From: Clostridia bacterium | Lineage (GTDB): Bacteria > Bacillota_A > Clostridia > Oscillospirales > CAG-272 | DNA length: 8,010 nt | Assembly: GCA_017462145.1 (NCBI GenBank) | Contig: JAFTRT010000147.1 | Coordinates: forward strand, 1 to 8,010 | Direction: 5' to 3' | Part shown: positions 6,480 through 8,010 of the stretch, piece after piece | How positions within the stretch are numbered: position 1 is the stretch's first letter | How the letters are laid out: the number at the start of each line of letters is the position of its first letter | Notes under the pieces: model-generated | What the model saw: only the letters and a program-made list of their open reading frames with translations | Told to the model about the DNA's origin: nothing | The model's database searches: none | Made by a program: the position numbers and the translations under genes

Positions 6480-6490
6480 TGTGCTATAAT
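6462..6490 (+). promoter_or_regulatory. Perfect consensus promoter of the D-amino acid aminotransferase gene
   Basis: TTGACA (6462-6467), exactly 17 bases, TATAAT (6485-6490), with TGC before the -10 as an extended element. The -35 lies in the loop of the hairpin at 6451-6479, and the 3' arm is part of the spacer. The start should be near 6497, giving a leader of about 67 bases. The aminotransferase should be strongly and constitutively transcribed unless repressed. Confidence 0.87.
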
Positions 6491-6506
6491 GATACGGGCA
6501 TAATCC

Positions 6507-6519
6507 GTGCAAAGTGCAC
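6507..6519 (+). promoter_or_regulatory. Inverted repeat in the aminotransferase leader
   Basis: GTGCA (6507-6511) and TGCAC (6515-6519) form a 13-base palindrome with AAG in the middle, about 10 bases after the predicted transcription start. This would suit an operator or a small 5' hairpin. Only the symmetry is seen. Confidence 0.3.
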
Positions 6520-6563
6520 ATACAGATAAAGAGAACCATACCGCCGGATGAGGGGAGGAGCAA

Positions 6564-7415
6564 ATGGAAAATCTCGGTTACTATAACGGGCGATACGACT
6601 TGATCGAACGCATGACCATCCCCATGAATGACCGTGCCGTTTATTTCGGCGACGGTCTGTACGAGGTTGCCTATACCAGAAATCACCGCATCTATGCGCT
6701 GACCGAGCACATGGATCGTATGTTTGCAAGCGCAGAACGCCTCAAGCTCCGTATGCCCATGGGCTATGACGAGCTTTGTGCGTTGCTGGAGGATTTGGTT
6801 ACCAAGGTGGATGACGGAGAGCAATTGCTGTATTGGCAGGTGTCACGGGGGACGGAGCTTCGCAGTCACGCACCTGCAAGCCCCTTGACGGCCAACCTTT
6901 TGATCACCTCACGCCCCGGAAAGCTGAAGGATATTTATACTCCGATGCGTCTGATCACCGCAGAGGATACCCGTTTCTTGCATTGCGATATGAAGACCCT
7001 CAACCTATTGCCTACGGTCATGGCTTCCATTCGGGCATCGGAGGAGGGAGCGGACGAGGCGGTCTTTCATCGAGGCGGGCGAGTCACCGAGTGTGCCCAT
7101 TCCAATCTGGCGATTATTTGCTCGGACGGTACGGTTCGGACAGCTCCTGCTGATTGTTACATTCTGGCAGGCGTTGCCAGAAGCCACATGTTGGCCGCTT
7201 GTCGCAGATTGGGGATCCCTGCACGCCAGGAGGTCTTTACGGTGGAGCAGATGATGGAGGCGGATGAGATCTTTGTGGTGTCCTCGGGCACGCTTTGCCG
7301 CCCTGCGTATGAGATCGACGGAAAAGCCGTGGGCGGGAAAGCCCCCCGTGTGCTCAAGGCTTTGCAGGATGCGCTGATGGCCGAATTTATGGCGGCCACC
7401 GACAAAAAAATGTAA
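6564..7415 (+). CDS. dat: D-amino acid aminotransferase (class IV, PLP)
   Basis: It interconverts D-Ala and 2-oxoglutarate with pyruvate and D-Glu, supplying D-amino acids for peptidoglycan; cytoplasmic; 283 residues as in Bacillus D-AAT. Diagnostic stretches run in order. YFGDGLYEV (27-35) is followed by EHMDRMFASAERL (48-60). RGTELRSH (95-102) has Arg100 and His102, matching the residues that hold the alpha-carboxylate in D-AAT and separate it from branched-chain aminotransferases. CDMKTLNLL (141-149) has the PLP lysine Lys144, and VTECAHSN (174-181) has Glu176 near the cofactor. The start at 6564 follows GGAGGAG (6554-6560). It has its own promoter and terminator, so it is probably monocistronic. 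4-amino-4-deoxychorismate lyase is an alternative class IV function, but the Arg/His pair makes D-AAT more likely. Confidence 0.92.
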   Translation: MENLGYYNGRYDLIERMTIPMNDRAVYFGDGLYEVAYTRNHRIYALTEHMDRMFASAERLKLRMPMGYDELCALLEDLVTKVDDGEQLLYWQVSRGTELRSHAPASPLTANLLITSRPGKLKDIYTPMRLITAEDTRFLHCDMKTLNLLPTVMASIRASEEGADEAVFHRGGRVTECAHSNLAIICSDGTVRTAPADCYILAGVARSHMLAACRRLGIPARQEVFTVEQMMEADEIFVVSSGTLCRPAYEIDGKAVGGKAPRVLKALQDALMAEFMAATDKKM

Positions 7416-7432
7416 AAAGAATGTAAACAAAC

Positions 7433-7465
7433 GAGCACTTGCATTGACGGCAGGTGCTCTTTTTT
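7433..7465 (+). terminator. Rho-independent terminator after the aminotransferase
   Basis: 7433-7442 and 7450-7459 pair over 10 bases (one wobble) around a 7-base loop, followed directly by six T (7460-7465). It lies 17 bases past the stop codon. The loop contains the -35 of the next promoter. Confidence 0.9.
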
Positions 7466-7472
7466 GTAAAAT
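7444..7472 (+). promoter_or_regulatory. Promoter of the isomerase gene inside the terminator
   Basis: TTGACG (7444-7449), exactly 17 bases, TAAAAT (7467-7472); each hexamer differs from consensus at one base. The start should be near 7479, about 43 bases before the isomerase ATG. The -35 is in the terminator loop and the T-run is in the spacer, repeating the arrangement at 6451-6490 and 393-457. Confidence 0.65.
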
Positions 7473-7521
7473 GGTCGTAAGGGCACAAGTATGCCAAAAA
7501 CAGAGTAGAAAGGGAATCACC

Positions 7522-8010
7522 ATGAATTACGAATACGGACTTCAAATGTATAGCGTGAGAGATCTCACAGAAACCGATCTGGCCGGCGCATTGCGTGCGG
7601 TAGGCGAGTTAGGATACAAGCATGTGGAGTTTGCCGGCTTCTTCGGCCATACGGCTGACGAGGTCTGCCGCTATATGGAGGAGGCGGGGGTGACCGTCAG
7701 CGGCACCCACAGCCCGTGGACCGATCTGACCCCCGACAAGATCGACGAGACCATTGCCTTCCATAAGGCCATCGGCAACAAAAATTACATCATTCCCGGT
7801 GCCAAGCTGGGAAGCTTGGCGTTGATCGACGAGTTTATCCAGGTGGTCAATCCTGCGCAGGAAAAGCTGGCGGCCAACGGCATCAGCCTGGGCTTCCACA
7901 ACCATAGCGTAGAGTTTGAAACCAAGTACTGGGGCTCTACCATCCACACCGAGCTGGAGAAGAGAACCGCACTGAGTTTTGAGATCGATACTTACTGGGC
8001 CTTCAATGCA
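7522..8010 (+). CDS. Sugar phosphate isomerase/epimerase, 5' part (cut by window edge)
   Basis: The first 163 residues of a xylose-isomerase-like TIM-barrel protein (AP endonuclease family 2 fold, as in IolE); the frame is open to the last base. Residues 1-13 read MNYEYGLQMYSVR, the first beta strand typical of the family. GTHSPW (65-70) ends the next strands. GFHNHSVEF (124-132) carries the family's His and Glu near the metal site, and FEIDTYWA (153-160) carries the Asp of the next metal-ligand strand. About 100 further residues should lie beyond the edge. The ATG at 7522 is 7 bases after GAAAGGG (7508-7514). No signal peptide is seen, so it is cytoplasmic. The substrate cannot be inferred: members act on inositol derivatives, keto-sugars and hydroxypyruvate. 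It has its own promoter, separate from the aminotransferase. Confidence 0.9.
   Translation, partial: MNYEYGLQMYSVRDLTETDLAGALRAVGELGYKHVEFAGFFGHTADEVCRYMEEAGVTVSGTHSPWTDLTPDKIDETIAFHKAIGNKNYIIPGAKLGSLALIDEFIQVVNPAQEKLAANGISLGFHNHSVEFETKYWGSTIHTELEKRTALSFEIDTYWAFNA

Overview
The window looks like chromosome from a Gram-positive gut-type Clostridia (Oscillospiraceae or Christensenellales-like; the rank is inferred). The signs are strong GGAGG-type ribosome binding sites, visibly GC-rich genes separated by short AT-rich gaps, consensus sigma-A promoters, hairpin-plus-T-run terminators, and Firmicutes-type MnmE, PrmC, Ddl and D-amino acid aminotransferase proteins. No phage, transposase or CRISPR genes are present.

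Layout. Bases 1-345 hold two copies of a 175-bp tandem repeat with no convincing gene. On the minus strand each copy carries a short stretch resembling the 5' end of tRNA-Pro. At 393-457 a minus-strand terminator for the operon to its right is interlocked with a perfect consensus promoter firing leftward into the repeats. Bases 481-4500 form a compact minus-strand operon, in transcription order prmC (release-factor methyltransferase), ddl (D-Ala-D-Ala ligase, TTG start), and two tandem paralogous SGNH/GDSL hydrolases. It is driven by an extended -10 promoter near 4545. The AT-rich gap 4501-4766 is a divergent promoter region. To its right, on the plus strand, lie a 74-residue single-span membrane protein with a Cys/Asp-rich tail, a hairpin, mnmE (tRNA U34 modification GTPase), a D-amino acid aminotransferase, and the start of a sugar phosphate isomerase/epimerase cut off by the window edge.

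How the genes fit together. Ddl ligates D-Ala for peptidoglycan, and the aminotransferase can make D-Ala and D-Glu, so the window holds both supply and use of cell-wall D-amino acids, though in separate transcription units. PrmC and MnmE both serve translation. The SGNH hydrolases and the isomerase suggest carbohydrate or ester metabolism with unknown substrates.

The most unusual signal is regulatory. At three places (393-457 minus, 6451-6490 plus, 7433-7472 plus) a hairpin ending one unit contains or abuts the -35 element (TTGACA or TTGACG) of the next promoter, each time exactly 17 nt before the -10. Where a T-run exists, it lies inside the promoter spacer. I see no obvious new defence or mobile system.
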